Source: Mycoemilia scoparia (taxonomy: Eukaryota; Kickxellomycota; Kickxellomycetes; Kickxellales; Kickxellaceae). From it: a stretch of 64,000 nt of DNA. Below, piece after piece: positions 35,062 through 44,867 of this stretch (positions are counted from its first letter, which is position 1; the number at the start of each line of letters is the position of its first letter). Position numbers and translations under genes: made by a program. The stretch covers positions 43,303-107,302 of the forward strand of contig JANBPU010000037.1 in the NCBI GenBank assembly GCA_027575805.1, given 5' to 3'. The notes under the pieces were generated by a model. The model saw only the letters and a program-made list of their open reading frames with translations. It searched no databases and was not told the origin of the DNA.

Positions 35062-37748
35062 ATGACACGGCTCCCCTACCTAAGCCTACTGAGGAGCTCC
35101 AATCCTGGCAGCCAGACTAGCATCAATCCTAAAAATGGAGAAAGCGGCCTGGAGTCGATACTCGAAGAAACATACAAGATCATAGAGTCGGGTAAGAGCC
35201 AAGTTTTTCTACCGTTTAGTTTAGACACAGGTGTAAATATTAATCATCCCATGATCGGTAAACAGTAAAGACATGGATGTGTACAAGTCACTACACAATG
35301 TATACTACACATATTTACTCCTAACAGCCATATATATATATAACCATATATAGGTCCACTTGACGAAAAGACAAAGCGTAGCCTGGTTGACTCTCTTATA
35401 GATGAGTTTCTGAGCAAAAGGACAGGCAAACATTCCGCAAAGGGTAGGAGATTGGCTTTATTTATGCAAAGCCTATGCTTTATTGTATTTTTATTTTCTA
35501 CAATGCTAGAGCATCACCAACTATAGTGCAAAATGTACTAATGGGCTCGCTTCCGACCTTATCAAAATAGCCGATGCCATTGCGTTAAAAACCCTAAAAC
35601 TTTTGGGGAAATCAATGTATGGGTGCGAAAACTTATTTACCAAAGAGTCGGTCCGACGACTTGTTGATTTGGCAGATACTAAAAACCAAGAGCGCTGTGA
35701 GGGCCTCAAAAACAAGACTCTGACAAAAGACGATGTTGATTACATTACGGCGGTGGCACAGGAGGCCCTGACATGTGTGGCCAACATGGCTTTGCTCAAC
35801 CATGCAGCAATTGTTTGGTTTGAAGATATCGGAGGCATGCCTTGGCTAGCAAAAATCCTTGAGGTAAGTAAAGTTATCAATGTTGATGCAGAATTTATTA
35901 TAGTATTTTTTGTTTTGGATAAACCTTTTTCACAAGATAAGGACTAAAAATGCTAGCTAACACACTACATTTGGCCGTTTAGACTTCATGTGAGGTCCCA
36001 AATATATGCTTCCTTTGCGGTCGCATCATTTTTCTTATCACTCACACAGGAATGTATGTAAAGAACTATGTTGAAGAGCTCAATCTTCCAAAACTGATAG
36101 CAAAGGTAAGTATTGATCTCCTCCATACTTTGTTACATTCCATCAAAGTTATGACAATATCTTCCCGTATTTATGTTCATTTCTCTATTGTTTTGTTTGT
36201 ACATTGTAGTCTTGTCTTGCCATGGTCCATACAGCAGTGAAAGATAAAAAAAATGGGGTTTCGTTTGCTGCTCCATTTAATGCGGGCTCGGCCATAAATG
36301 AACTTCTTAAAGCTGCATTCAACCTCTGCACTTTTTACCATCGTATACAGGCTGCAGCATTCGTTCCATCAAGGTCTTCTGGTAGTTCAAGAGACTCAGA
36401 TGCGTCTAATTCTAACCCCTTAGAAAAGAAAAGGCTGTATAATGGAGATCACACGATCTCCGTAGATGATATACACCACTTTGTCGAGTAAGTCATAAGG
36501 TTGATAAGCAAATGTAAAGTGATGCCAATTCATTGCCATTCTTCGTCTAACTTACGATATCATATGGTATATGTTTGGCATTATAGGCTAATAGATGCAT
36601 CTCTGCAAGTGATCCTTTTACTGCAAACACCCAATCAAGAGCCCGAGATCCCAGCAACTCAAGCTCTTAATGTCTTGCTTAATGCACCAATATCCAACCC
36701 ATCCTCTGTGAAGACCCTTTGGATTCCCATTAGTGATAAGTGGTCTATAGCTGATCACTTCTCTGGGCTAGTAAAAGCAATAGCCATGCCCATAAAGTTT
36801 AATGAAAAGTACAAAACTATGGAACTTGAAAAAGACAAACAAACCAAATTTATGCCGGTCTTTTTGATTCTTGCTCACTGGGTATCAGAATCCGAGGAGA
36901 CTCGAAAATATCTTTTGCCTAAACTCCTTGGCAATGATGATGGGTAATTATGATATAAATTTGGTGTCATTATATATACATAAACAAAAGTATATATAAT
37001 AAACTGAAAACACATTTGTGCTTTTATAGGGACAAGAATATCTTGCCAGAAAACTCCAAATCTCTCTGTGGTCAGCTTTTGCGCATAATCAGATCACCAT
37101 TGCCGTCAGAGTTTTCCAATGCTGTGAGCGATCTGGTATTCTGTTTGTGCGAACAAGACCGTAAGTACCACAGCCTCTCTGTTTAGTTGTATTTAATATA
37201 TGGATCATGGTTTTTGAAGGGCACCTTTTGGTGGCCAACGATTAAAAGGGCAATTGCAGTCAAATGGATGATCACCATTTACTAGTAAATAGCCACCCTT
37301 CGAAAATAACTACTCATATCAAGCAGATAATAATCATTGCTGTTTTTCTACGCCATTTTTATATATAGCCAAGATAATGATAAATAGATTTGGTTATGGA
37401 AATGTCGCTGGATATTTTGTTCGAAGACACATTGCTATTGACTCCACATTCCTACAGGAGGCTAGTGGTAAGAACGCCTCGAAATCCAAGCACGGTCCAG
37501 CACAGCCAACCATAAATCCATTCACTGGCCGGCCCTTTGTGGCCGAAAAATCTACGTCAGCAAATGATGATCTTCCTGACATGACTGAGGAAGAAAAGGA
37601 GCGCGAGGCTGAAAGACTTTTTGTACTCTTTGACCGGCTGAATCGCACAGGCATAATCAAGGTCAAGAATCCCATAGAAGAGGCGTACAAGTCAGGAAAA
37701 ATGAAAGACATGGGCTCAAAAAATAATAGTGACGACGATTCCTCATGA
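35062..37748 (+). CDS. RIC8: Ric8 (synembryn), chaperone/GEF for G-protein alpha subunits
   Basis: Ric8 folds and activates heterotrimeric G-alpha subunits. Exons read as 35062-35191, 35354-35443, 35510-35863, 35983-36105, 36210-36487, 36587-36943, 37030-37160 and 37369-37748, about 615 residues. Family marks are the armadillo-type segments LIKIADAIALKTLKLLGKSM and ICFLCGRIIFLITHTGMYVK, and the C-terminal MTEEEKEREAERLFVLFDRL followed by NPIEEAY, which is characteristic of fungal Ric8. All joins keep frame except exon 2 to exon 3: the GTAGGA donor leaves one extra G before an exon that must start in phase 0. A single extra base in the GGG at 35442-35444, or a non-canonical splice, would explain it. 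Intron 7 contains a family-1 element. Identity is firm; the second junction is not. Confidence 0.85.
37197..37320 (-). repeat. Family-1 MITE-like element, copy H, in RIC8 intron 7
   Basis: The left end ATATGGATCATGGTTTTTGA and the right end CGAAAATAACTACTCATAT form the inverted repeat. The interior GGTGGCCAACGATTAAAAGG is as in copy A. It accounts for more than half of the 208-base intron (37161-37368). Confidence 0.8.
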
Positions 37749-38104
37749 ACGCAATTACCAGTTAGTTTGACATACATCTTGAGGGGATACATGAATACGA
37801 AATTATATTATCCTTTTGCATTTTTAAAGCTTATAGCAAATACTGCAACTATTAGCATTTTTAATTAATGTTCACTCTAAAATAAGATCGAAATAAGATA
37901 TACTCAGTTATTCTTTTTGATAGAAAGGAAATCAGACTTTGTAAACTCTTGAAAATACAGCTATACGGTCGAATTTCACTACTGATCATCAGTTACACAA
38001 TGGCTGTAAGTTGGCCCTAGCAAAATATGCCATAAATATAAAATTCTGCAAAACTTGATCATAGCAAACATTGGCCTTAGGAAAAATGAGAGTAGGAACA
38101 AAGC

Positions 38105-38246
38105 ATGATATGTCAGGCTCTTCATCAAAAGGGCACAATACTCTGTGCCCTCATACATTCCTGAAAGTTTGGTCCATAAGTCATACATTTTGGGGGAGCA
38201 TTGGAGGAGTTATTCTGGTACACTTTTAGAGGAGACTTCTCGATAT
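38105..38246 (-). repeat. Family-2 MITE-like element
   Basis: Reverse orientation: ATATGTCAGGCTCTTCATCA on the left, CCATAAGTCATACATTTTGG inside, and AGAGGAGACTTCTCGATATG on the right. Diverged, but in the same block order as the 27764 copy. Confidence 0.68.
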
Positions 38247-38342
38247 GAGTGGTTATTTTTGAAGGGTTGGTCACACATTTGGTTGTGATTGCCCCTATAT
38301 TCGTTGGCCTCCAAAAGACACCCTTAAAAAATTATCTCCCGA
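38243..38342 (+). repeat. Family-1 MITE-like element, copy I
   Basis: The left end ATATGAGTGGTTATTTTTGA overlaps the right end of the family-2 element. The interior GGTTGTGATTGCCCCTATAT is shared, but the TACTAGTAAAACTGG block has been lost. The right end CACCCTTAAAAAATTATC is inverted to the left. Confidence 0.74.
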
Positions 38343-39308
38343 ATTGAAAATAAATATAGTAAAAATGATGTTATGGAAGGTTCTAATTAAGAAACGATTA
38401 ATAAAATTTATCAACAGCTTGGTGAATTGCTAATCAAAAGTACAACAAGCAGGCCAACCTTACCTACTAGGAATAGCAACGATGAACCAAGCGGCGCGGA
38501 TATTTATAAGTATGTGCTTGTATAATATACAAATGGAAGATCGAATCCCTAGGAACTTGCCCTGAAATTGATTGTTCTTCACTTCTATAGCCAGTTATCT
38601 ATATGTATGTGGTGGAGACCTTTGGAATAAACGTACGCCTAGCCACATGCCAGACAATCGACATCCTGTCCACATACTACATGGACTTTTGAGAATACAT
38701 AAAATATATACCTCTATGTATGTTTTTATGCTGGAAGACCATGTAAAACCATTCAACGTCTATGATCTATTGACCATAGCTACTTAGAAGTGGTTTGTGC
38801 AGTAGACTTGGGGTAGAGGAGGGGTCTCTCTTTGAAGACCAAGTTGGGAGCGGAGAAAGGAACAAGTACCATAAACAATAGTATCATCTGCCAATAAGAA
38901 CCTGTTTAAGCCCAGACGAGCACAGTGTAACCTATTCCACACCAAACCTTAAATACAAAGCCAAGAGGGCAGTGCGCCAATGAGAGGCGTCCTTTCTGGG
39001 AAGACACCACCATGACCAATTCGCCTCGCCCACTGCCAAGCTATTGACATGCTCGATTGCATCAAGCACAGTATAAGTCAAAAAGAAAGCCCAGCAGTAG
39101 GAATTGCTCTAAACGCAGGCCGTTGAGAAGGATTTAATGAAAAACTCAAAGAACCACTGCCCTTTGAATGTGGGAAACAATCAACACTCGCTCATTTTAA
39201 ATGTCTTTTCCCTTTGCTTCTTCATAGATAATAAAAGTTATATAGTTTGTTGTTTAAAGCTCTCTCTCTCTCTCTACCTCATAGCAACTCGACATTTTCA
39301 CCTTGCTC

Positions 39309-39332
39309 GTTTGCTCGCTCGCTCGCTCACTC
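39309..39332. repeat. GCTC tetranucleotide run
   Basis: GCTCGCTCGCTCGCTCACTC, just downstream of a CTCTCTCT run at about 39260-39276. It lies some 240 bases upstream of the possible micro-gene and may be part of a pyrimidine-rich promoter. Confidence 0.6.
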
Positions 39333-39568
39333 TGGCTGTGACCTTAAATAACATACACCTTATACCTCGTTCACTTTGTTTCAAGACATTCTATCAAAAC
39401 TAGAGATAAAAGCAAACTATTAGTCATATACTTTGCGCTACATAGCCTAGACACGATAAAACCACATTAAACAGAGCCACGTATACCTGTTCGTCCCCGA
39501 ACTATCTAACAATCTCCAAGCATATAAGCGAGCCCAACCACCACAAAGAGTAGTAACCAGCCATACCA

Positions 39569-39670
39569 ATGATTGTTGTTCTTTTTGCTGTTTGCATGGC
39601 ATTAATACTGGCTGTTGCCATAGCCCTGGTAAAGGCCATGTTCTATGAAAACGAAAAGGGCAACGGGTAA
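39569..39670 (+). CDS. Possible 33-residue single-pass membrane protein
   Basis: An ATG-to-TAA frame encoding 33 residues: MIVVLFAVCMALILAVAIAL, then a short VKAMFYENEKGNG tail. The first 22 residues form an uninterrupted hydrophobic helix followed by a basic residue and a polar tail, the shape of tiny membrane subunits such as those of ER or mitochondrial complexes. I do not recognise a family. It sits alone in a 2.8 kb spacer, downstream of CT/GCTC-rich sequence that could be a promoter, and AATAAATG lies about 140 bases after the stop. The final GGGTAAC could also be a splice donor, so it may be the first exon of something longer. A frame this short can arise by chance. Confidence 0.35.
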   Translation: MIVVLFAVCMALILAVAIALVKAMFYENEKGNG

Positions 39671-40162
39671 CCAGATTAGACATGTCCACTAACACCCGCC
39701 TTCACATTCCACCACTTTATTTTATATCAATTCTATGTACATCAATTCAACCCATTCGTATATTTTGTTTTTATCACTCCTACTTTCTTTTTTACAATTT
39801 CTTTTGGGAATAAATGTAACTTTATATCCATATATTTAAACCAGTTTATGTTGCGTTCCAGTGTCGCTGTTTAAAAATGCCTGAACATTTAAAAGGACAG
39901 TGTTTGATAATAACAATAACAATAACAATATTTATTTTAAAAGAAAAATACTGACAAGTATAGGCTTGTGTTACATAACCAGACTGAACTTAAACAAACA
40001 TGCATTTCATTAACAATAAAGGTTGGGTAGTGTAAAGAGGCTGGTACTTTGCTGTTCTAAATAACCCTTTTGCCTATCATCATGTGAGAATATTCAGTGC
40101 CCACAAGGTAGACAATAAATAAGTTGGTTTTCACTGAATCAACATGCTTGAAAGTTCAACAT

Positions 40163-40271
40163 TTGGGTAATAATTTTTGAAGGGTGAAAGTTTACTAGTA
40201 AAACTGGACATCCATTTGGCTTTGATAGTCCCTATAATCATTGGTCACCCTTCAAAAATAACTACTCATAT
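40163..40271 (+). repeat. Family-1 MITE-like element, copy J
   Basis: Well conserved: GGGTAATAATTTTTGAAGGG on the left and CCCTTCAAAAATAACTACTC on the right, with TACTAGTAAAACTGGACATC and CCCTATAATCATTGGTCACC between them. It lies downstream of the ABC transporter gene. Confidence 0.82.
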
Positions 40272-40530
40272 GCACTCACAATAACATTAATAATCTGCCA
40301 TGCTATCCATACTAAAAATGAATAATATATTATTTAGCCTTGTTCCACCAAAATGGTCTAACGGTAGTAAAGACTTGAAAAATCTATTAAAATCAAAACA
40401 GCATAACATAAACCAAAAATTCCATTAAAGCTTGGAACGAATACATATTAATTAACCAATTTTATAAAAGTGCAATAGATAAGCTAAACTGCATGTGATA
40501 ACTAGAGTGATATATAGGGCTCAACAAAGT

Positions 40531-42459
40531 TTAGTCGTCTGACAGTTCAAGGATTTCAGGTGATTTTCTTGAGGGGGTTAGATTTTCGACAGACCAGGAA
40601 TGATCAAGATGCAAGAGCTTGTTGTGATACTTCTGGAGTGATGGGCGATGAGAGATCGTGACCATGGTGATTCCAAGTTGCTTGATCCTCTCGTATAGAT
40701 CGCCCTCAACATCACTGCTCACAGCACTAGTGCACTCATCGAGCATAACATAGTTTGGACGATGGTAAAAGATGCGGGCGAGGTTCATGCGCTGCTTCTC
40801 GCCGCCTGAAAAGACGTCCTTCCACTCCTTGCGGACATCCCACCCGCCTTCTCTCTTGGGGAGGTAGGCTAGATGCACAGCAGAAAGGATCTGTAGCAAG
40901 TCTTGGTCCGTCCGTCCAGCTTCGCGCATATCGGCCACGGTGTGGGGGTATATAACCTGGTCTCTGAGTGTGCCTATAGGAAGGTAGGCTCTCTGGGGAA
41001 TGTACATGATATCCATAGGATCCGGTCTCTCGACGGTCCCAACAGGCGCGGACCATAGCCCGCTGACCACGCGCATAACAGCGGTTTTACCAACGCCGTT
41101 GGGGCCCGTGACCATAAAGTGCTCGCCCTCCTTGACCTGCCAGTTAAGACCCTCGACAAGCATGTCACCATTGGGTGTCTTCACATCGACATTCGTCAAA
41201 CGGATGCCATCGTAGTCCTCATAAAGACGAGAAGGCTTCTTTTGGCGTAGAGAGTGCAGTGTAGATACCAAGGCGTAGACGCGCTCCGTCTTGCCACTAA
41301 GCTCCATCATCTCTTTGATAGAGTACATGAGTCTGCCACCGGCGTCAGACACATTCATCATTATGCGCTTGTTTGTCACGAAACGCTGCATGCGCTGGCC
41401 AGGGTTGATGGATCTGTCAGCAAGGAATGGAAGTGCGCACAGGACATACCCGATGGCAGACCAAGTGTATTTGACAACAAAGTCCTCAAGGAAAATGCGG
41501 GGGACCATGACACGGGCAACACGGATGCTATGGCGCATAAGTCCGTCCAGAGTGCTCTCGAGGTGCTCGCCTTCGCGCTCGTGTCCGCCATAGAAAGCAA
41601 CCTCCTCTGCATTGGTGATCAGCCTTGAATGGGCAGAGCGGAGGTTGCCCTCCAGATTTGCCTGTTCGGCAGTCAGCCTGCTGATAGGTGGCGAGAACTT
41701 ACGCAGGAGGCGCGCACTGGCCAGGTAGATTACAAGCATGGCGGACGTGCCATAGCCGCCGATACCCCGGACAAGCTGGAAGTGGAAAATGATCATGTCC
41801 AGCACGGGTTTTCCAATGTTAGAGAAGAACGACGAGAGAGAGGTGCAGAAGCGGGCGATGTCGGTGGTTATATACTGATCTGGGTTGGAGATGCTGGAAT
41901 CTAACTGAAGCATCTTGTAGAAAGTAAGCCTGTCAGAAAGGTACATGTTGTGCACATAGCGTGTAAGCCTGGTGCGGAATGCAATGGACAGTTTGGACTC
42001 CAGATATCTGATCATGCTGTTTGTGTAGGTGGCGGGAACGGATATCGCAAACCACGACAAGAGGCCGGCAAGGAACTTTTTTCCTTCGCCGCGGACAAGA
42101 TGCTTGACGATCTTGCCGTCGAGTTCGGCGACAACAACGCTGAGCCAAGTCCTCAGAATCAGGAAGGCTGTGTGGAGGATTATGATGAATGTTTCCTTGC
42201 TGCGCCATGAAGGGACCAGGATACGCATCAGGGAGGCAAGCTGGGCAAGCGGCTTTCTTGGTCCAGAAAAGTGCTTGGCATCTCGAGAAAACGCTCTTTC
42301 CTGCTCATCGACTCCGACATCGAGCTGCAGGTTGACTGCACTTGGAGCGCGCGATGCCAGCGCCTTTTTGATTGTCTTGCGGTGCAAGTAATAGTTGTAC
42401 CAGATGGTGAGTACTGAAATGGCGCCCACGGCGGCGCCCTTGGACAGCACGCTGGGCAT
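40531..42459 (-). CDS. Peroxisomal ABC half transporter, ABCD family (PMP70/Pxa-like)
   Basis: ABCD half transporters dimerise in the peroxisomal membrane and import acyl-CoAs for beta-oxidation. A single exon of 642 residues. The N-terminal half is the ABC_membrane_2 type, with the ABCD mark SNPDQYITTDIARFCTSLSS and SRLITNAEEVAFYGGHERE, which corresponds to the EAA-like loop of PMP70. The nucleotide-binding domain has Walker A GPNGVGKTAV (about 450), signature FSGGEKQRMNLAR (about 550), Walker B YVMLDECTSAVS (about 570) and the H-loop TISHRPS (about 600). It is about the length of PMP70/ABCD3 (roughly 660) and shorter than ABCD1. The N-terminus has a short hydrophobic, basic peroxisomal-type segment. 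Which yeast gene (PXA1 or PXA2) it corresponds to is uncertain, so no symbol is given. Confidence 0.9.
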   Translation of the reverse strand: MPSVLSKGAAVGAISVLTIWYNYYLHRKTIKKALASRAPSAVNLQLDVGVDEQERAFSRDAKHFSGPRKPLAQLASLMRILVPSWRSKETFIIILHTAFLILRTWLSVVVAELDGKIVKHLVRGEGKKFLAGLLSWFAISVPATYTNSMIRYLESKLSIAFRTRLTRYVHNMYLSDRLTFYKMLQLDSSISNPDQYITTDIARFCTSLSSFFSNIGKPVLDMIIFHFQLVRGIGGYGTSAMLVIYLASARLLRKFSPPISRLTAEQANLEGNLRSAHSRLITNAEEVAFYGGHEREGEHLESTLDGLMRHSIRVARVMVPRIFLEDFVVKYTWSAIGYVLCALPFLADRSINPGQRMQRFVTNKRIMMNVSDAGGRLMYSIKEMMELSGKTERVYALVSTLHSLRQKKPSRLYEDYDGIRLTNVDVKTPNGDMLVEGLNWQVKEGEHFMVTGPNGVGKTAVMRVVSGLWSAPVGTVERPDPMDIMYIPQRAYLPIGTLRDQVIYPHTVADMREAGRTDQDLLQILSAVHLAYLPKREGGWDVRKEWKDVFSGGEKQRMNLARIFYHRPNYVMLDECTSAVSSDVEGDLYERIKQLGITMVTISHRPSLQKYHNKLLHLDHSWSVENLTPSRKSPEILELSDD

Positions 42460-43557
42460 GGCGTTACGGAATTATTGGTCTAGATACAAATGCGGAGGGA
42501 GATATGCGTAAAGGCAGAGGCAGGCGCGGGGCTGAAGATGCTGATCAGTGCCTTGGTGAAATTTTGGGAAAGACAAGTGCTCTGGGGCTCTTGTGGGGAT
42601 GTCTCAGTGACTGCTGCTGCTTTTGGCAATTTTTCTTGTAGCTGTGGCAGCCGACCTAAAGGGAGAATTAATATGAAGGGAGGAATTGAAAGAAGAGATG
42701 AATAGAGGCAAGAAAAATAGAATAGCGGCCCTGATAAAGCGCCATAAAAGCATTGGCCGTGTAATTGTGGCACGCTTTCATATTTAACCTGGAAGCGCAG
42801 CATCACAAGGGGGATGCAAGGATGATAGTAGTGAAGGCACTGGAAACAGTAGTGCCAATACCAGAAAAATCGACTGACATGAGGATTGAGGGTCTGATCC
42901 CAAGCCAAAATGCCCACAATCACATGTTATAGCCAGACACACCAGCTTCTTATGCTCTCGCCCACCACATGCTCCTCCACTTTGCCTTGTGCTGGCGATC
43001 AAACTGCTTTGCGCCATGCGAGCCGCAAAGACAGGATGCAAATTTACTGGCAGGCCATCTTTCCTGCACAGCGTCGTCTCCAATGTATTGGCCTCTGGAA
43101 AAAATGTCCAGGCACTTGTGAAATTCCATTGCATCAATGAAACAGCCAAGCCAGTGCATATTTGGAGGGTGGAGACTGAGAAGCCCCCAAGAATCCGCCG
43201 CCAGCCCAGGCTTTTCCCAGCCACTTTTGCATAGGAAGCTTGTATTGTTTGGAACAAAGCTGCAAATCTGACGCTTTGCAACTGCAACCGCACTTCTGGT
43301 TCCAATACCCATAAAGACTCTTGTCGAGGCGACATTGCAATCAGCCAATCGTAAAGTTGCCACCACTAAGCCCGGGATCAGTCCCATATCGCCATTTCAT
43401 CTCGACCCGCAAACGCTGTCGTAACTACCACTACTACTACTACAGCAGCTACTATCATTGCTACTGCCACTGCTATTGCTGCTGCCCGATCCAGCCCAGA
43501 CACCAGAGGCAACTCGCTAGGCCACGTATATTCCAACACCATCCACTCATAGCAAAT
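42460..43557. other. Divergent promoter region, ABCD transporter / PCC1
   Basis: 1.1 kb between divergent start codons. It includes a long open frame on the minus strand (42784-43335) that looks like chance, and a CTA/CTG-type trinucleotide-rich tract at 43424-43490. No gene is supported. Confidence 0.55.
43424..43490. repeat. Imperfect trinucleotide tract (ACT/GCT)
   Basis: ACTACTACTACTACAGCAGC, then degenerate GCTACTGCC units, 70-130 bases upstream of the PCC1 start codon. Probably in the 5' leader or core promoter. Confidence 0.65.
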
Positions 43558-44091
43558 ATGCACTCGTCTTCTGAAAGTGAATGCAGCGATAGCGATCAAC
43601 AGCTCTCAGCAACCCATTATGACGCCAAGCTGCCTTATACAAGGTAAATTTGGGCATTATGCTGGTGCATAACGCATGCCACTGCTAAGCTCTGCATCCC
43701 ATTGATAGCCCAGCTAACTAACTAACCCCCACCCTTTCTGCAGTGATATATGCCTGCCCTTTAATTCGGAGAAATTGGCCTCCATTGCCAAAAACTCCAT
43801 TGACGCCGATCCAGAAATAAACCCCGACAGAGTACACCGATATCTGTCTGTTGAAAATGGCGATCTCATCGTGTAAGTTATCAATGCACCGCACTACAAT
43901 GGCGCTATCAGTAGGCCTTTTGCATGTGACTATACTGACAGGCTTTATGCCAATCGCTTGACGGCGTTGGCAACCTTTTGGTGTGTAGCAACTTTGAATG
44001 CGATTCTCTAAAGACCCTTCGAGTATCGATAAACGCCTTCATGGACATGGTTATTCTTGTTACCCAGACAATGATCCATCTTGATGACTAA
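43558..44091 (+). CDS. PCC1: KEOPS complex subunit Pcc1
   Basis: Pcc1 dimerises the KEOPS complex, which makes the t6A modification at tRNA position 37. Three exons (43558-43643, 43744-43872, 43989-44091) give 105 residues. After about 28 acidic, Ser-rich residues comes the family core: DICLPFNSEKLASIAKNSID, then VHRYLSVENGDLIV, which the spliced exon 3 continues as NFECDSLKTLRVSINAFMDM. The pattern of a proline-phenylalanine near the start, a DPEINPDRV segment and an LRVSxNxFxD motif is that of Pcc1. Exon 3 is too short to appear as an obvious frame; it was found because the GT|C join restores the conserved strand. The gene is followed on the same strand by SPC25. Confidence 0.88.
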
Positions 44092-44867
44092 AGGGTCGTT
44101 TAAAAACGTGACAACACAATTGCCGCCATGTTTAGTGACGTCTTTTTGCTGCTCTTTTTAGCATATACTGCAATCCCATGTGAATCCCATCCAATAGAGC
44201 ACAGCCGTAGCTTTGATGCTATTTAACTAGGCTTAATAAACTGACTGACTTTGGTATTAATGGCTGGCCTGTGACAAAAGTTATCTAATACATGCCAGAA
44301 TCTCCTTTGAAGGCGTACCAGGATAATACCCTGGATGATGCCCAGTAATCTGCCAGGCCCCAGCCAAGGTGTATGGGTTATGGGCCGATTTGCAGGGAAT
44401 GTATGAGCTCGCTTGTCTGGTTCCTTCAGATGGAGAGCTTGCCACATGATGATGGCTGCCTGTAGTTGTGAGCATCTATTATGTGTATGTGGCTAAAACC
44501 ACAACCTATTAAACAAAAACGTGTCTCCCAAAAACATACAAGATATGGTATTTATACATGGAGAGAAAACAAAAACCAATGGTACTACAAATAAAGATAT
44601 GAAAAGGTCTATCATTTTTCAACATGAGTACTTTTGTATTTACAATAGCTGCATACAGCCAATCATCGCAAACATCTTGGGTTGTTTCTATAATCAAACA
44701 TCGTTGCTAACAAAAATGGGCAAAGAGACTGCTGGAGCTGAATAAAACACTTTCCTTTGCTTTAGTTTTCCAATACTACCCAGACATTTGTTTAATTTTG
44801 TTTTGTTATCTCTCGGAATTCAACACCAATTAATAGCACCAGCAAAGCTACCTCGACTACCCAGTGC
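44092..44867. other. Spacer PCC1 / SPC25
   Basis: Contains one family-2 element (44290-44449); the rest is AT-rich 3' and promoter sequence. No gene seen. Confidence 0.55.
44290..44449 (+). repeat. Family-2 MITE-like element
   Basis: ACATGCCAGAATCTCCTTTG at the left end and GGAGAGCTTGCCACATG inverted at the right. The interior ATAATACCCTGGATGATGCC and TTATGGGCCGATTTGCAGGG matches the other copies. The best copy for defining the family. Confidence 0.8.

Larger units (their letters stand above)
37749..40530. other. 2.8 kb convergent spacer with repeats and one possible micro-gene
   Basis: Contains a family-2 element (38105-38246) abutting family-1 copy I (38243-38342), family-1 copy J (40163-40271), CT and GCTC runs near 39265-39332, and a possible 33-codon membrane protein (39569-39670). 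Nothing else coding is seen. Confidence 0.55.

Noticed and set aside
35444..35526. Retention of RIC8 intron 2 as coding sequence
   Set aside because: The frame stays open only to a TAG at 35524-35526 and would truncate a protein whose conserved core lies downstream.
42784..43335. 183-codon open frame on the minus strand upstream of the ABC transporter
   Set aside because: It lies in a divergent promoter, overlaps other random frames, and its sequence has no recognisable pattern.
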